Assembly (NCBI RefSeq): GCF_943737005.1
Contig: NZ_CALSFU010000023.1
Coordinates: 1 to 64,000 of the forward strand
Origin: Achromobacter sp. Marseille-Q4962
GTDB lineage: Bacteria; Pseudomonadota; Gammaproteobacteria; Burkholderiales; Burkholderiaceae_B
Length of the DNA: 64,000 nt
Direction of reading: 5' to 3'
The position numbers and the translations under genes were made by a program. Below are positions 1 to 11,845 of this stretch, piece after piece. A model generated the notes under the pieces. The model was not told where the DNA came from. It did no database searches and worked only from the letters and a program-made list of their open reading frames with translations. Numbering within the stretch: position 1 is the first letter of the stretch; each line of letters begins with the position of its first letter.

Positions 1-51
1 CCGCCGCCCCGTTCGGCCCCACTGATGGCGTTGACGGATGGGAGCGTCGAA

Positions 52-153
52 TGTCGTCGTACAACATTCTATTCGTATTGGAATACGCTGGGACGATTCG
101 GCGTGAACATGCTGTTTTATTGAGCTATTGCGGTGCGATGTTGTACGATGACA
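52..153. promoter_or_regulatory. Pair of inverted operator-like sites upstream of kdgD
   Basis: A 16-base element at 52-67 (TGTCGTCGTACAACAT) reappears inverted at 138-153 with a single mismatch (ATGTTGTACGATGACA). Each copy is itself a quasi-palindrome that fits the TNGTNNNACNA core known for FadR/FCD-type GntR operators, perfectly in the first copy and with one deviation in the second. A shorter inverted repeat, CGTATT-GG-AATACG, lies between them at 74-87. The regulator is not in the window and may lie to the left; that is inference. Confidence 0.5.
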
Positions 154-192
154 AGCTGTTTTCATCGACCACCCCTGCCCAGGACCCAGCCC

Positions 193-1107
193 ATGACCCA
201 CCCTCAGGATCTCAAAGCCATCATCTCCCAAGGTCTGCTGTCTTTTCCCGTGACCGACTTCGACCGCAACGGCGATTTCGACCCCCGCGGCTATGCGCAG
301 CGGCTGGAATGGCTGGCTCCCTATGGCGCCAGCGCCCTCTTCGCCGCCGGCGGCACGGGGGAATTCTTCTCGCTCGCGCCGCAGGAATATTCGGAGGTCA
401 TCCGCACGGCCGTGCAGAGCTGCGCCGGCAAGGTGCCCATCCTGGCCGGCGCGGGCGGCACCACCCGCACCGCCATCGCCTATGCGCAGGAAGCCCAGCG
501 CCAGGGCGCGCAGGGCGTCCTGCTGCTGCCTCACTATCTCACCGAGGCGCCCCAGCAGGGCATCGCCAACCATGTGGAGCAGGTATGCAAGGCCGTGGAC
601 ATCGGCGTCATCGTCTATAACCGCGCCCAGTCGCGCCTGGGCGCGGACACGCTCGCCGCGCTGGCCGGGCGCTGCCCCAACCTGGTGGGGTTCAAGGACG
701 GCGTGGGCGACATCGAGGCCATGGTGCGCATCCGCCGCAAGCTGGGCGACCGTTTCGCCTATCTCGGCGGCCTGCCCACGGCGGAAGTCTATGCCTCGGC
801 CTACAAGGCGCTGGGCGTGCCGGTGTATTCGTCGGCCGTGTTCAATTTCGTGCCGCGCACGGCCATGACGTTCTACCGCGCGGTCGCGGCGGACGACAGC
901 GCCACGGTGAACCGCCTGCTGGACGACTTTTTCCTGCCGTACCTGGAAATCCGCAACCGTGTGCCCGGCTATGCCGTCAGCATCGTCAAGGCCGGGGCCC
1001 GGCTCGTGGGCCACGACGCAGGGCCGGTGCGCGCGCCCCTCACCGATCTCACGCCGGACGAAACGGACCGGCTGGCCGCCCTCATCGGGAAGCTGGGGCC
1101 GCAATAG
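193..1107 (+). CDS. kdgD: 5-dehydro-4-deoxyglucarate dehydratase
   Basis: This enzyme converts 5-keto-4-deoxyglucarate to 2,5-dioxovalerate (alpha-ketoglutarate semialdehyde) with loss of water and CO2, in the glucarate/galactarate pathway. The 304-residue protein is a DHDPS/NAL-family TIM barrel. It has the GGTGEFFSL substrate loop near residues 53-61, the catalytic tyrosine Y142 in VIVYNRAQ and the Schiff-base lysine K168 in VGFKDGVGD. The start at 193 gives the usual family length and excludes a 20-codon in-frame extension that does not look coding. No other glucarate genes are visible, so partners probably lie left of the window. Two inverted operator-like sites sit just upstream. Confidence 0.93.
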   Translation: MTHPQDLKAIISQGLLSFPVTDFDRNGDFDPRGYAQRLEWLAPYGASALFAAGGTGEFFSLAPQEYSEVIRTAVQSCAGKVPILAGAGGTTRTAIAYAQEAQRQGAQGVLLLPHYLTEAPQQGIANHVEQVCKAVDIGVIVYNRAQSRLGADTLAALAGRCPNLVGFKDGVGDIEAMVRIRRKLGDRFAYLGGLPTAEVYASAYKALGVPVYSSAVFNFVPRTAMTFYRAVAADDSATVNRLLDDFFLPYLEIRNRVPGYAVSIVKAGARLVGHDAGPVRAPLTDLTPDETDRLAALIGKLGPQ

Positions 1108-1172
1108 CGGGAACCCCCGGCGCGGAAAGCCCGGTTGCACGGCCCCGCGCCGCCGGGACGACGCGCGCCGGA

Positions 1173-2393
1173 TCAGGCCCCGCCGCCTTCCCCGGCCGGC
1201 GCGCCGGCCAGCGTCACGGCCTGTTCCAGCCGCAGCGCCGCCCTGGCGGTGTCCAGCGTGACGGTCGCGCCCAGCGGCAGGGTCAGGTTGGGCTCGATGT
1301 GGCCGCTGGGCCAGTTGGCCAGCACCGGAATGCCCAGGGGTTGGAAATGCGCCTGCAACAGCGGATACAGCGCGGCCTGGGCCGACTCGTCGTCCGAGCC
1401 CTGGCCGAGCAGCCGGCTGAACCGCCCCGCCAGCACGCCCTTGAGCCCCGCGAACTTGCCCGCCGCCCGCAATTGCGACAGCAGGCGGTCGATGCGGGGA
1501 ATGGCCTCGTTCACGTCCTCGATGAAAAGAATGGCATCGCGCGTATCGATCGCATGGCGCGAACCCGTCAGCGCGCCGATGAGGGCCAGGTTGCCGCCCA
1601 CCAGCCGGCCGGTGGCCACGCCGGGCGCGAGCGCCACCGGAGGCGAATCCGCCGGGGGCTCGATCCAGCTCCCCTGCCCCATCTGCCCGCCGAGCATGGC
1701 CCAGAGTTCCGGCTCGCTGCCGGCATCGGGCGCATCGCCCAGGCCATCCTGCGCGGGCATCGGGCCGTGGAAGGTGACGAACCCCGCATGACGCTGGATG
1801 GCCAGGTGCAGCGCGGTGATGTCGCTGTATCCGATAAAGGGCTTGGGATTCGCGCGCAACAGTCCGTAATCGACCTGGTCCAGCAGGCGCCAGGACCCGA
1901 AGCCGCCTTGCAGGCACCACACCGCGCCGATGGCGGGGTCGGAGAACGCCGCGTGCAGGTCCTGCAGCCGCGCCGCGTCGGGTCCGGCCAGGTAGTCGAA
2001 TGGCGCGGGCATGCGGGTGCGCGCCGCCGGCATGACGACCGGGGCGAATCCGCGCGAGGCCAGCCAGATGGCGGCCCGGTCGGCGGCGCCCGGCGCGGCC
2101 GAAGCCGGCGCGACGATCGCGATCTGCGCGCCCGCGCGCAGCGCGGGCACCGGCGCCGCGGCCACCGCGCCCTGCCCCGCGCCGGAAGGCGGCATGGCCG
2201 GCCCGGCGCCCGGCCCGGGCGGCCGCCGGGCCGGGCGCGCGGCGCATCCCGCCAGGCCCGCCAGCCCCAGGGCGCCCGCGCCCAGCAGCAGGCGCCTGCG
2301 CGATGCGTTCGCGGTCCCGTCCGTATCGCGCCCCGCTTCCGCGCGCGCCGCTGCGCGCGCCGCCTCCGTCTGCCGCATGCCGCCTCGTTCCAT
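1173..2393 (-). CDS. ldcA: LD-carboxypeptidase (peptidase S66), predicted Tat lipoprotein
   Basis: The protein should cleave the terminal D-alanine from murein tetrapeptides during peptidoglycan recycling. The 406-residue product shows the S66 triad: S190 in FIGYSDIT, E292 in LFIEDVNEA and H365 in PSGHIEPNL. The Ser-Glu spacing of 102 equals that of Pseudomonas LdcA. Unlike the usual cytoplasmic enzyme it has an N-terminal SRRRLLL twin-arginine motif, a hydrophobic stretch and a lipobox ending at C50 (LAGC). This suggests folding before export and anchoring as a lipoprotein. An alternative start at 2378 is preceded by a better GAGG ribosome site. It converges with kdgD and diverges from galU. 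Confidence 0.85.
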   Translation of the reverse strand: MERGGMRQTEAARAAARAEAGRDTDGTANASRRRLLLGAGALGLAGLAGCAARPARRPPGPGAGPAMPPSGAGQGAVAAAPVPALRAGAQIAIVAPASAAPGAADRAAIWLASRGFAPVVMPAARTRMPAPFDYLAGPDAARLQDLHAAFSDPAIGAVWCLQGGFGSWRLLDQVDYGLLRANPKPFIGYSDITALHLAIQRHAGFVTFHGPMPAQDGLGDAPDAGSEPELWAMLGGQMGQGSWIEPPADSPPVALAPGVATGRLVGGNLALIGALTGSRHAIDTRDAILFIEDVNEAIPRIDRLLSQLRAAGKFAGLKGVLAGRFSRLLGQGSDDESAQAALYPLLQAHFQPLGIPVLANWPSGHIEPNLTLPLGATVTLDTARAALRLEQAVTLAGAPAGEGGGA

Positions 2394-2526
2394 TCCGAAA
2401 GAAAGAGCACATGGTAATCAAATCGCGGCCGGCGCGCCGGCCGGCACGCCAATTGCTCCTGGCGGCATGTGCCGCCCAGCCGGGGGCGGACTTTTCCGGC
2501 GCCGGCCGTCTCCGAGGAACAGAGCC

Positions 2527-3375
2527 ATGCATCCCATACGCAAAGCCGTTTTTCCCGTCGCGGGGCTGGGCACCCGCTTTCTGCCGGCCACCAAGGCCAT
2601 GCCCAAGGAAATGCTGCCCATCGTGGACAAGCCCCTCATCCAGTACGCGGTGGAGGAAGCCGTGGCGGCAGGGATGACGGAACTGGTCTTCGTTACGGGC
2701 CGCAACAAGCGCGCGATCGAAGACCATTTCGACCGGGTGCCCGAGCTGGAACAGGAGCTGGAGTCCCGGAACAAGACGGCGCTGCTGGAAACCGTGCGCA
2801 ATGTCATCCCCGCTCACGTGAACTGCGTGTACACCCGCCAGCATGCCGCGCTGGGCCTGGGGCACGCGGTGCTGTGCGCGGCCAGCATCGTGGGCGACGA
2901 GTCTTTCGCCGTGCTGCTGGCCGACGACCTCATCGACGCGCCGCGTCCCGTGATAGGAGAAATGGCCAAGCTGGCGCGCGAATTCGGCGGCAGCGTGCTG
3001 GCCATACAGCGCGTGCGGCCCGCGCACACCGGCCAGTACGGCATCGTGGCGGGCCGCCCGGCCAGCCGCGGCGTGCTGCGCGTGGAGCAGATCGTGGAGA
3101 AGCCCGATCCCGAACACGCGCCCTCGGACATGGCCGTGGTGGGCCGCTACGTGCTGGACCCGGCGATCTTCCGGATGCTGGAGCGCACCGAGCCCGGCAA
3201 GGGAGGCGAAATCCAGCTCACCGACGCCATCGCCGTCCTGATGCGCGAGCGCCGCGTGTACGGCTACGAATACGAAGGGGTGCGCTACGACTGCGGCAGC
3301 AAGCAGGGGTTCTATCGCGCCACCATGGACATCGGGCGCAAGTATCACCAGCTCGGCGGCGGCGAGCCCGATTGA
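2527..3375 (+). CDS. galU: UTP--glucose-1-phosphate uridylyltransferase
   Basis: GalU makes UDP-glucose from UTP and glucose-1-phosphate for lipopolysaccharide, glycans and trehalose synthesis in the cytoplasm. The 282-residue protein opens with [20 protein letters not shown], the nucleotidyltransferase signature of bacterial GalU, followed by [14 protein letters not shown]. It carries VEKP near the middle and ends with the YDCGSKQGF motif typical of the family. The ATG at 2527 follows GAGGA at 2514-2518 with normal spacing, so the longer upstream reading frame is not used. It is transcribed alone, divergently from the LD-carboxypeptidase gene, and is followed by a strong hairpin. Confidence 0.96.
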   Translation: MHPIRKAVFPVAGLGTRFLPATKAMPKEMLPIVDKPLIQYAVEEAVAAGMTELVFVTGRNKRAIEDHFDRVPELEQELESRNKTALLETVRNVIPAHVNCVYTRQHAALGLGHAVLCAASIVGDESFAVLLADDLIDAPRPVIGEMAKLAREFGGSVLAIQRVRPAHTGQYGIVAGRPASRGVLRVEQIVEKPDPEHAPSDMAVVGRYVLDPAIFRMLERTEPGKGGEIQLTDAIAVLMRERRVYGYEYEGVRYDCGSKQGFYRATMDIGRKYHQLGGGEPD

Positions 3376-5989
<2,614 letters not shown>

Positions 5990-6037
5990 CCCCCTGCCCC
6001 GGCTGTCCGCCTCGCGCGGACAGCGCCGGCGCAAGAG

Positions 6038-6074
6038 AAACCGGCTGTCTTTCGGGGCAGCCGGTTTTCTTTTT
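6038..6074 (+). terminator. Intrinsic terminator of icd
   Basis: The arms AAACCGGCTG (6038-6047) and CAGCCGGTTT (6058-6067) are perfectly complementary, and the ten-base loop contains a TTCG tetrad. A T-rich tract (TCTTTTT) follows. The gene on the far side is convergent, so the element may also reduce read-through from the opposite strand, although the T-run favours the plus direction. Confidence 0.85.
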
Positions 6075-6109
6075 GGCGCGCGCCTGCCCACACCCCGGGC
6101 TGGCCGGAA

Positions 6110-7678
6110 TTACCCCCCGCACAGGCGTTGCCGCAGCGCGGCGTCCGCCTCCAGGCGCCACACGGCGCGCCTGCCTTGGGCGTAGACGGGGGCCAGGCCC
6201 GCCAGCGCCGGGTAGCGCCGCGCGTCTTCGGGCACGCCCCAGACCCAGAAGCGCGCGCCATCGGGCGCCGCGCACAGGCGCTCGCGCCATTGCGCCTCGG
6301 AAACCAGGTTGCGCGCGCCCATGGCCGGGTCGAAGCCGGCGGCGTCTTTCAGCTCTTTGCGCCAATTGTCGCGGCGCGCGATGTCCGGGTCGGACCAGTC
6401 GTCCACGACCCAGGGCGCGTTGGCGCTGCGGGTGTAAAAGCCGAGGTCGAAGGGATAGGCGTGCAGCGTGACGATGACGTCGCCGCCTTGCATTTCGCCG
6501 CGCAGCGCCCGGGCCGCGGCGCTGGCGCTGTGGCGCGGCTGCGCGGCGGCGATCGCGATGGCGGCCGCGCACAGGGCCGACGCACCCGCGGCGGCCAGGC
6601 GCACGGGCCGGCGCGATCCGGCGGCCCAGCGCGGCGCGATGACCTCCCCCAGCAGCAGCGCCGCCGCCGGCAGCGCGGGCAGCACGTAGCCGATGAGCTT
6701 GGACTGCGGCATGGAGAAAAACGCCACCACCACCGCCATCCAGATGAGGGCCAGGCGGCGCAGCCCCTGCGGATCGGCCTCGCGCCAGAACGCCCGCCGG
6801 AACCAGGCCAGCGCCCAGGCCGACCAGGGCAGGCACAGCCCGGCCAGCACGGGCAGGTAGAACCAGAATGGCTGCGCGTTGTTGAAGCCGCCCTGCGAGA
6901 ACCGCTGCAATTGCTGGTAGACGAAGAAATAGTGGAAAAAATCCGGATAGCGGACCTGCATGAACCAGAACCAGGGCACGGCCAGCACGGCGAAGAGCGC
7001 CAGCGCGGGCCACCACAGCAAGGCCCGCATTCCCGCCCCGTCGCGCCGCAGGCACAGCCAGCCCAGCACGATGGCGCCGGGCAGCGCCACGCCGATCAGC
7101 CCCTTGGCCAGCACCGCCAGCGCGGCCAGGGCCGCCGCCGCCAGCGACATGGCGCGGTACGGGCGTCCCTGCGAGCGGCGCAGCGCGGTATCGGCGGCCG
7201 CCAGCACGGCGAGCGAAATGAGCGCGGCCACCAGCATGTCCAGGTTGGCGAATTGGGCCGCGCCGTAGTAGAGCGGCATCAATCCCAGCGCCAGCACGCT
7301 CAGGCGCGCCTGGCGCGGGTCGCGGTAGCGGCGCACGAAGGCGTAGAGCCCGGCGCCGGCGCACCATGCGGCCAGCAGCGACGGCAGCCGCGCGCTCCAG
7401 GCGTGCAGCCCGAAGACCGCATACGAAAGCTGCGCCAGCCAGTAATACAGGGGCGGTTTGTGGAAGTACGGCATGCCATCCAGCAGCGGCACCAGCGGCG
7501 AGTCCGCGCGCAGCATTTCCCAGGCCACGCCGGCGTAGCGCCCTTCGTCCGGCAGCGCGAGCGCCCGGGCCCAGGCCAGGCATGCCAGCCACGCCGCGAA
7601 CGCGGCAAGCACGCGCCAGGCAGGCCAGGCGGGCGAGGAGGCGGCGGGCGCGTCGCGGCGCAGTGCGGCGCTGGTCAT
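6110..7678 (-). CDS. ArnT/PMT-family membrane glycosyltransferase
   Basis: A polytopic GT-C glycosyltransferase of the dolichyl-phosphate-mannose/ArnT group; these move a sugar from undecaprenyl phosphate to lipid A or another periplasmic acceptor. The 522-residue protein starts with a hydrophobic helix and then [16 protein letters not shown]. The acidic DE pair there matches the catalytic first periplasmic loop of the family, and [15 protein letters not shown] is also typical. About ten further hydrophobic segments follow, and the C-terminal 120 residues are soluble. The ATG at 7678 was chosen over an in-frame one 30 codons upstream because the extra segment is not hydrophobic. No arnBCADEF genes are nearby, so L-Ara4N as donor sugar is unproven. 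Confidence 0.75.
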   Translation of the reverse strand: MTSAALRRDAPAASSPAWPAWRVLAAFAAWLACLAWARALALPDEGRYAGVAWEMLRADSPLVPLLDGMPYFHKPPLYYWLAQLSYAVFGLHAWSARLPSLLAAWCAGAGLYAFVRRYRDPRQARLSVLALGLMPLYYGAAQFANLDMLVAALISLAVLAAADTALRRSQGRPYRAMSLAAAALAALAVLAKGLIGVALPGAIVLGWLCLRRDGAGMRALLWWPALALFAVLAVPWFWFMQVRYPDFFHYFFVYQQLQRFSQGGFNNAQPFWFYLPVLAGLCLPWSAWALAWFRRAFWREADPQGLRRLALIWMAVVVAFFSMPQSKLIGYVLPALPAAALLLGEVIAPRWAAGSRRPVRLAAAGASALCAAAIAIAAAQPRHSASAAARALRGEMQGGDVIVTLHAYPFDLGFYTRSANAPWVVDDWSDPDIARRDNWRKELKDAAGFDPAMGARNLVSEAQWRERLCAAPDGARFWVWGVPEDARRYPALAGLAPVYAQGRRAVWRLEADAALRQRLCGG

Positions 7679-7829
7679 GCCCGGCTCCGGCGCGCGGGCG
7701 GGAAAACAGGAACGGCGGGAAAACGGCTCATGGACGGCGGACTCCGGAATCGAAACAGGCCCCGGCACGGGGCCCGGCGATTATCGGAAGCCGGCCGTCA
7801 AACTTTCATGAAATCCGGCCGATGCCCGG

Positions 7830-8627
7830 CTACAGCATGTGGGCCAGGAATTCGCGCGTGCGGGGCGCGCGGGGCGCGCGGAAGAATTCCGCGGCGGCCG
7901 CCTCTTCCACGATGCGGCCCTGGTCCATGAACACCACCCGGTGCGCGGCTTCGCGCGCGAAGCCCATTTCGTGCGTGACCACCAGCATGGTCATGTGTTC
8001 TTCGGCGAGCTGGCGCATGGTGCGCAGCACTTCGCCGGTAAGCTCGGGGTCGAGCGCCGAGGTGGGCTCGTCGAACAGCATGATGTCGGGCTCCATGGCC
8101 AACGCCCGTGCGATGGCCACGCGCTGCTTCTGCCCGCCGGACAGCCTGCCGGGATAGTTGTCGCGCTTGCTGAAGAGCCCCACCTTGCGCAGCAGCTCCT
8201 CAGCCTGGGGCACGATGGCGTCGCGCCGCATGCGCTTGACGGTGATGGGCGCCTCGATGACGTTCTGCAGCACCGTCATGTGGGGAAACAGGTTGAACGA
8301 CTGGAACACCATGCCCATCTTGCGGCAGATGCGCCGCACCTCGGCGTCGTTCGCGTAATGGCTGCGCCCATCGGGCCCGGGAGCGGCCAGGGTTTCGCCC
8401 TCGATCTCGATGCCGCCCTCGTCGATGGTTTCCAGGTGGTTCAGGCAGCGCAGGAAGGTGCTCTTGCCCGAGCCCGAGGGGCCGATGACCGCCACCACCT
8501 CGCCCTTGCCCAGCGTGAGCGACACCCGGTCCAGCACGCGGTTGGCGCCGAAGGACTTGACGATGTCGCGCGCGGCGATCATGACCGGACGCCCCGCCGG
8601 CTCCGCCTTATTCGTCGTATTTGGCAT
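7830..8627 (-). CDS. Polar amino acid ABC transporter, ATPase subunit
   Basis: This is the ATP-binding subunit of a PAAT-family importer (GlnQ/HisP/ArtP group). The 265-residue protein has a Walker [10 protein letters not shown] near residues 49-57, a Q-loop in [13 protein letters not shown], the signature [15 protein letters not shown] and a Walker [15 protein letters not shown] followed by the switch histidine in VTHEMGF. The start at 8627 overlaps the permease gene by 20 bases. An internal ATG at 8582, giving 250 residues, is equally reasonable. It is the last gene of a three-gene set with permease and binding protein upstream. Confidence 0.93.
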   Translation of the reverse strand: MPNTTNKAEPAGRPVMIAARDIVKSFGANRVLDRVSLTLGKGEVVAVIGPSGSGKSTFLRCLNHLETIDEGGIEIEGETLAAPGPDGRSHYANDAEVRRICRKMGMVFQSFNLFPHMTVLQNVIEAPITVKRMRRDAIVPQAEELLRKVGLFSKRDNYPGRLSGGQKQRVAIARALAMEPDIMLFDEPTSALDPELTGEVLRTMRQLAEEHMTMLVVTHEMGFAREAAHRVVFMDQGRIVEEAAAAEFFRAPRAPRTREFLAHML

Positions 8628-9261
8628 AGTGTTTTTCCATACGCTGGAAGAGCCAGGTCAGGATCAGCGTCATGAAGAGATAGAACACCGCCGCCACCAG
8701 GAACGGCGACGTGGTGAAATCGCGCTGCACGATGCCGCGCGCGGTGCGCAGGATGTCGTTGAGCGCGAGCACGTAGATGAGCGAGGTATCCTTCACCAGC
8801 GTGATGGTTTCGTTGCTCATGGGCGGCAGCACGCGCTGCACCATTTGCGGCAGCACGATGCGCCGCATGGTCTGCAGGTAGCTCATGCCCAGCACCTTGC
8901 TGCCCTCGTACTGGCCCCGGTCCACCGACTGGATGCCGGCCCGGAAGATCTCCGCGAAATACGCCGCGTAATTCAGCGCGAAGGCAACGACCGCCGCGGG
9001 AAAATCCGGCAGCCGCACGCCGACCACCGGCACGAAGGGCAGCGCGAAGTAGATGAACAGCATCTGCAGCATCAGGGGCGTGCCGCGCATCAGCCAGATG
9101 TAGCCGTTGACGAGCTGGCTCACCAGGCGCCACTTGGAGATCCGCAGCAGCGCCAGCACCAGGCCCAGCGGAACCGCCAGGGCCAGGGTGATGAAGAACA
9201 GCGTCAGGGTCACTTTCGCGCCCTGCGCCATGGGCCCCAGAAGGGAGAGTACGTAGTCCAT
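8608..9261 (-). CDS. Polar amino acid ABC transporter, permease subunit
   Basis: A 217-residue inner membrane permease of the HisM/GlnP family, which forms the translocation channel with the ATPase encoded directly downstream. It contains an N-terminal amphipathic segment and about five hydrophobic helices. The EAA-type cytoplasmic loop [31 protein letters not shown] is recognisable, as is [16 protein letters not shown] near residue 65. Only one permease gene is present, so the channel would be a homodimer. It lies 95 bases after the binding protein gene and overlaps the ATPase gene. Confidence 0.93.
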   Translation of the reverse strand: MDYVLSLLGPMAQGAKVTLTLFFITLALAVPLGLVLALLRISKWRLVSQLVNGYIWLMRGTPLMLQMLFIYFALPFVPVVGVRLPDFPAAVVAFALNYAAYFAEIFRAGIQSVDRGQYEGSKVLGMSYLQTMRRIVLPQMVQRVLPPMSNETITLVKDTSLIYVLALNDILRTARGIVQRDFTTSPFLVAAVFYLFMTLILTWLFQRMEKHYAKYDE

Positions 9262-9356
9262 GCGGAGGAGGATTCAAGGGCAAGCCCGCCGGCGCGCGGC
9301 GGGCGCGGCGGCGGGCTGCGGAAAGTCCCGGCCGGCGGACGGCCGGCGCGGGCGCG

Positions 9357-10154
9357 TTACTTGACGATATTGGCGCCGAACCACTGGGTGGCGATGCGGC
9401 CGGCGGTGCCGTCCTGCTTCATGGCGTCCAGCGTCTTGTTCAGCGCCTCCAGCAGCGCCGTGTCGTCCTTGCGCACGCCCACGCCGTAGTCTTCCGTGCC
9501 GAAGTTCTCGTCCAGCACGCGGTATTCGCCCGCGCGCTTGCTGATCAGGTAGCGGCCCACCACCTCGTCCACCACGATGGCGTCCAGCCGGCCGGCGGCC
9601 AGGTCCATCAGGGCGGTGACGTTGTCGCCGAATTTCTTCACTTCCTTCAGGCTGGCGGCTACGACGGCATCCTTGGCGATGGCGTCGACGGCGCTGCTGC
9701 CGTCCTGCGCGCCCACCACCTTGCCGGCCAGGTCGGCCTTGGTCTTGATGGGCGAGGCGGCGCCCACGATGACGATCTGGTGGTTGGCCATGTAGGGCGC
9801 GGTGAAGCTGATGTTCTTCTTGCGCTCCTCGGTGATGGTCAGGCCGTTCCAGAGCACGTCCACGCGCTTGCCGTTGAGCTCGGCCTCTTTCGCGCTCCAG
9901 TCGATGGGCTTGAACTCGACTTCCATGCCCAGGCGCTTGCTGGCTTCCTTGGCCATGTCGATGTCGAAACCCACGATCTGGTTCTGTTCGTCGCGGAAAC
10001 CCATGGGCGGGAAGTTGTCGTCCAGGCCCACCACCACTTTCCGGGCCACGGCCGGCGCCTGGGCGCTGGGCTTGGGAGCCTCGTCGCCCTTGCCGCAGGC
10101 GGTGAGCATGGCGGTAGCGGTAATCAGGAGAACGGCTTTGAGTTTTTTCATCAT
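9357..10154 (-). CDS. Polar amino acid ABC transporter, substrate-binding lipoprotein
   Basis: This is the solute receptor of the importer. The 265-residue product has a lipoprotein signal with lipobox LTAC ending at C20. After a Pro/Ala linker the family-3 binding fold follows: VVVGLDDNFPPMGFRD, IVGFDIDMAKEASKRLG, VDVLWNGLTITEERK and FTAPYMANHQIVIVG. The ligand cannot be read from sequence, but closest family patterns are cystine and polar amino acid receptors. It is the first gene of the transport operon. A catabolic operon ends 126 bases upstream on the same strand, so joint transcription is possible. Confidence 0.92.
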   Translation of the reverse strand: MMKKLKAVLLITATAMLTACGKGDEAPKPSAQAPAVARKVVVGLDDNFPPMGFRDEQNQIVGFDIDMAKEASKRLGMEVEFKPIDWSAKEAELNGKRVDVLWNGLTITEERKKNISFTAPYMANHQIVIVGAASPIKTKADLAGKVVGAQDGSSAVDAIAKDAVVAASLKEVKKFGDNVTALMDLAAGRLDAIVVDEVVGRYLISKRAGEYRVLDENFGTEDYGVGVRKDDTALLEALNKTLDAMKQDGTAGRIATQWFGANIVK

Positions 10155-10280
10155 TTTCAGGGGGCGCTTTGCGCGCGCAGGAAATACGCCGACAGGCTCG
10201 GCGGGCCGCGAGGCGGGTATTTTAGCCTTCTTGCGCGGCGCGTCCCGCGCGCGCCCCCGCCCGCGGCCCGGCGGACGTAT

Positions 10281-10640
10281 TCAGGCCGCCGGCGGCGGAC
10301 CGGTCCAGGGCAGGACGCGGCCTTGCGCGTCGGCCGCGCCGCGCAGCCGCACCCGCTGCCCGGCGCGGACGGGCGGCCCCGCCACGCGGGCCACGAGCTG
10401 CGGCCCGCGCGGCAGCGCCCGCAACGTGGCCAGCACGGTGTCTCCCTCCGGGCCCGGTACGCGGGTGCAGGCCAGCACCTCGGCCTCGTCCACCGACGCC
10501 GGGCGCGCTTGCCGGCCGCCGCAGGCCGGGCACCACAGGCGCCGCGGATACACGCGGTGCCCGCAAGCCCGGCATTCCCAGACGGCAAAGCCCGCGCCGC
10601 CGATTTCCGCCGCCCGCGCGGCGCCCGGGTCCATGCTCAT
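10281..10640 (-). CDS. Zinc-ribbon/OB-fold protein (DUF35 type), partner of the thiolase-like protein
   Basis: A 119-residue protein with an N-terminal rubredoxin-like zinc ribbon, CRACGHRVYPRRLWCPAC (C-X2-C-X11-C-X2-C), followed by an OB-fold segment with EVLACTRVPGPEGDTVLATLR and GPQLVARVAGPPVRAGQRV. Members of this family are encoded next to thiolase-like proteins and form tight complexes with them, supplying a lid or acyl-CoA contact. The ATG at 10640 overlaps the thiolase stop codon (ATGA) and is preceded by a strong AGGAGGG. It is the last gene of the ligase-permease-thiolase operon. Confidence 0.85.
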   Translation of the reverse strand: MSMDPGAARAAEIGGAGFAVWECRACGHRVYPRRLWCPACGGRQARPASVDEAEVLACTRVPGPEGDTVLATLRALPRGPQLVARVAGPPVRAGQRVRLRGAADAQGRVLPWTGPPPAA

Positions 10641-11845
10641 GCTCCCTCCTTCAGCAGCACGGCCGCGTTGGCGCACATGCCGTAGCGCGTCTGCACCATG
10701 CCGTAACCGGTGGCGACGCCCACGCGGGCGCGCGGCACCTGGCGCGCGCCCGCCCGGCCCAGTAGCTGCCGCGCCACTTCCGCCAGGATGTGCATGCCGC
10801 CCGCCGTGCCCGGCTGCCCGGCCGACAGCTGGCCGCCGCCGGTATTGACCGGCAGGCGGCGGGTGGCGATATGACGGGCGACGAAGTCCGCCAGGCCGTC
10901 GCGCGGCGCCAGGCCGAGATCGGCTAGCTGGGCAAGCACCATGGCGGGATAGTCGTCGTAGACGCCGGCCACCTCCACCGCTTCCGGGCCCAGGCCCGCT
11001 TCCCGCCACAGCCGCGCGGCGAAGTCCGCAATGCCGGTCGACAGCCCGTCTCCCTCCTGCTGGTCGGCGTTGTAGCGCGCGCCGCTTGCCGCCAGCCGCA
11101 CGCGCACGCCGTCGGCGCGCGCGGCCAGCACCAGCGCGCACGCGCCGCTCGCCACCGGCACGCAGTCCAGCCGGCCCAGGGGGTCGGCCACCATGGGCGC
11201 GGCCAGGTATTCCGCGAGACTCAGCGGCGCGCGGTAGGCGGCGTTGGGGTTGTGCGCGGCCCAGGCGCGCTGGGCCACGCACAGCGCGCCGTAGTCTTCG
11301 CGGCGCAGCCCCGCGGCCGCCATCTGCCGCTGCGTGAGCATGGCGAAAAGCGGATTGGGCCCCGCGCAGCCCAGCGGACTGAGGTAGTCGCGGGCGCTGC
11401 GGTTGTAGTCGCGCACCAGACCGGCGAAATCGTTCCGGGTGAAATGATCGCCCGCCACCAGCACGATGACGCGCGCCTGGCCCGCCTGCAGCGCGAGCCA
11501 CGCCTGCCTGAGCAGGTTAATGGCGCTGGCGCCTCCCATCTCGTCCTGCATGCACCAGTTCAGCCGCAGCCCCAGCCGCCACGCCAGGTCAATGGCGCGG
11601 TCGGGCCGCAGCGTGAACGACGCCAGGCCCAGGCCGTCGACCTCGGCCGGCGCGATGCCGGCCTCCTCCAGCGCCTGGCGCATGGCCCGCGCGATCAGGC
11701 CCGCCGTGTCGCAGTCTGGCGGCGGCCGGCGCATGAAGGGCGTCTCGCCCACGGCCACGATGCCGGGCCCGGGGGCGCCGCCCGAGGCGCGGCCCTCGCG
11801 CCGGCCATGCCGGGGCACGCCCGGGAAACGGCCCGGCCTGCTCAC
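10637..11845 (-). CDS. Thiolase-fold protein without the nucleophilic cysteine (SCP-x/Ltp-like)
   Basis: A 402-residue thiolase-superfamily protein. It begins at a GTG whose last two bases lie in the permease stop codon (GTGA overlap), so it is translationally coupled. The fold is recognisable in AGLIARAMRQALEEAGIAPAEVDGL and LPVNTGGGQLSAGQPGTAGGMHI. Where true thiolases have the CGSG nucleophile this protein reads EMGGASAINLLRQA, and the usual GHP histidine is glutamine (AGQPG). It is therefore unlikely to be a normal thiolase. The arrangement with a DUF35 partner resembles Ltp-type retro-aldolases that cut acyl-CoA side chains. Substrate unknown. Confidence 0.82.
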   Translation of the reverse strand: MSRPGRFPGVPRHGRREGRASGGAPGPGIVAVGETPFMRRPPPDCDTAGLIARAMRQALEEAGIAPAEVDGLGLASFTLRPDRAIDLAWRLGLRLNWCMQDEMGGASAINLLRQAWLALQAGQARVIVLVAGDHFTRNDFAGLVRDYNRSARDYLSPLGCAGPNPLFAMLTQRQMAAAGLRREDYGALCVAQRAWAAHNPNAAYRAPLSLAEYLAAPMVADPLGRLDCVPVASGACALVLAARADGVRVRLAASGARYNADQQEGDGLSTGIADFAARLWREAGLGPEAVEVAGVYDDYPAMVLAQLADLGLAPRDGLADFVARHIATRRLPVNTGGGQLSAGQPGTAGGMHILAEVARQLLGRAGARQVPRARVGVATGYGMVQTRYGMCANAAVLLKEGA

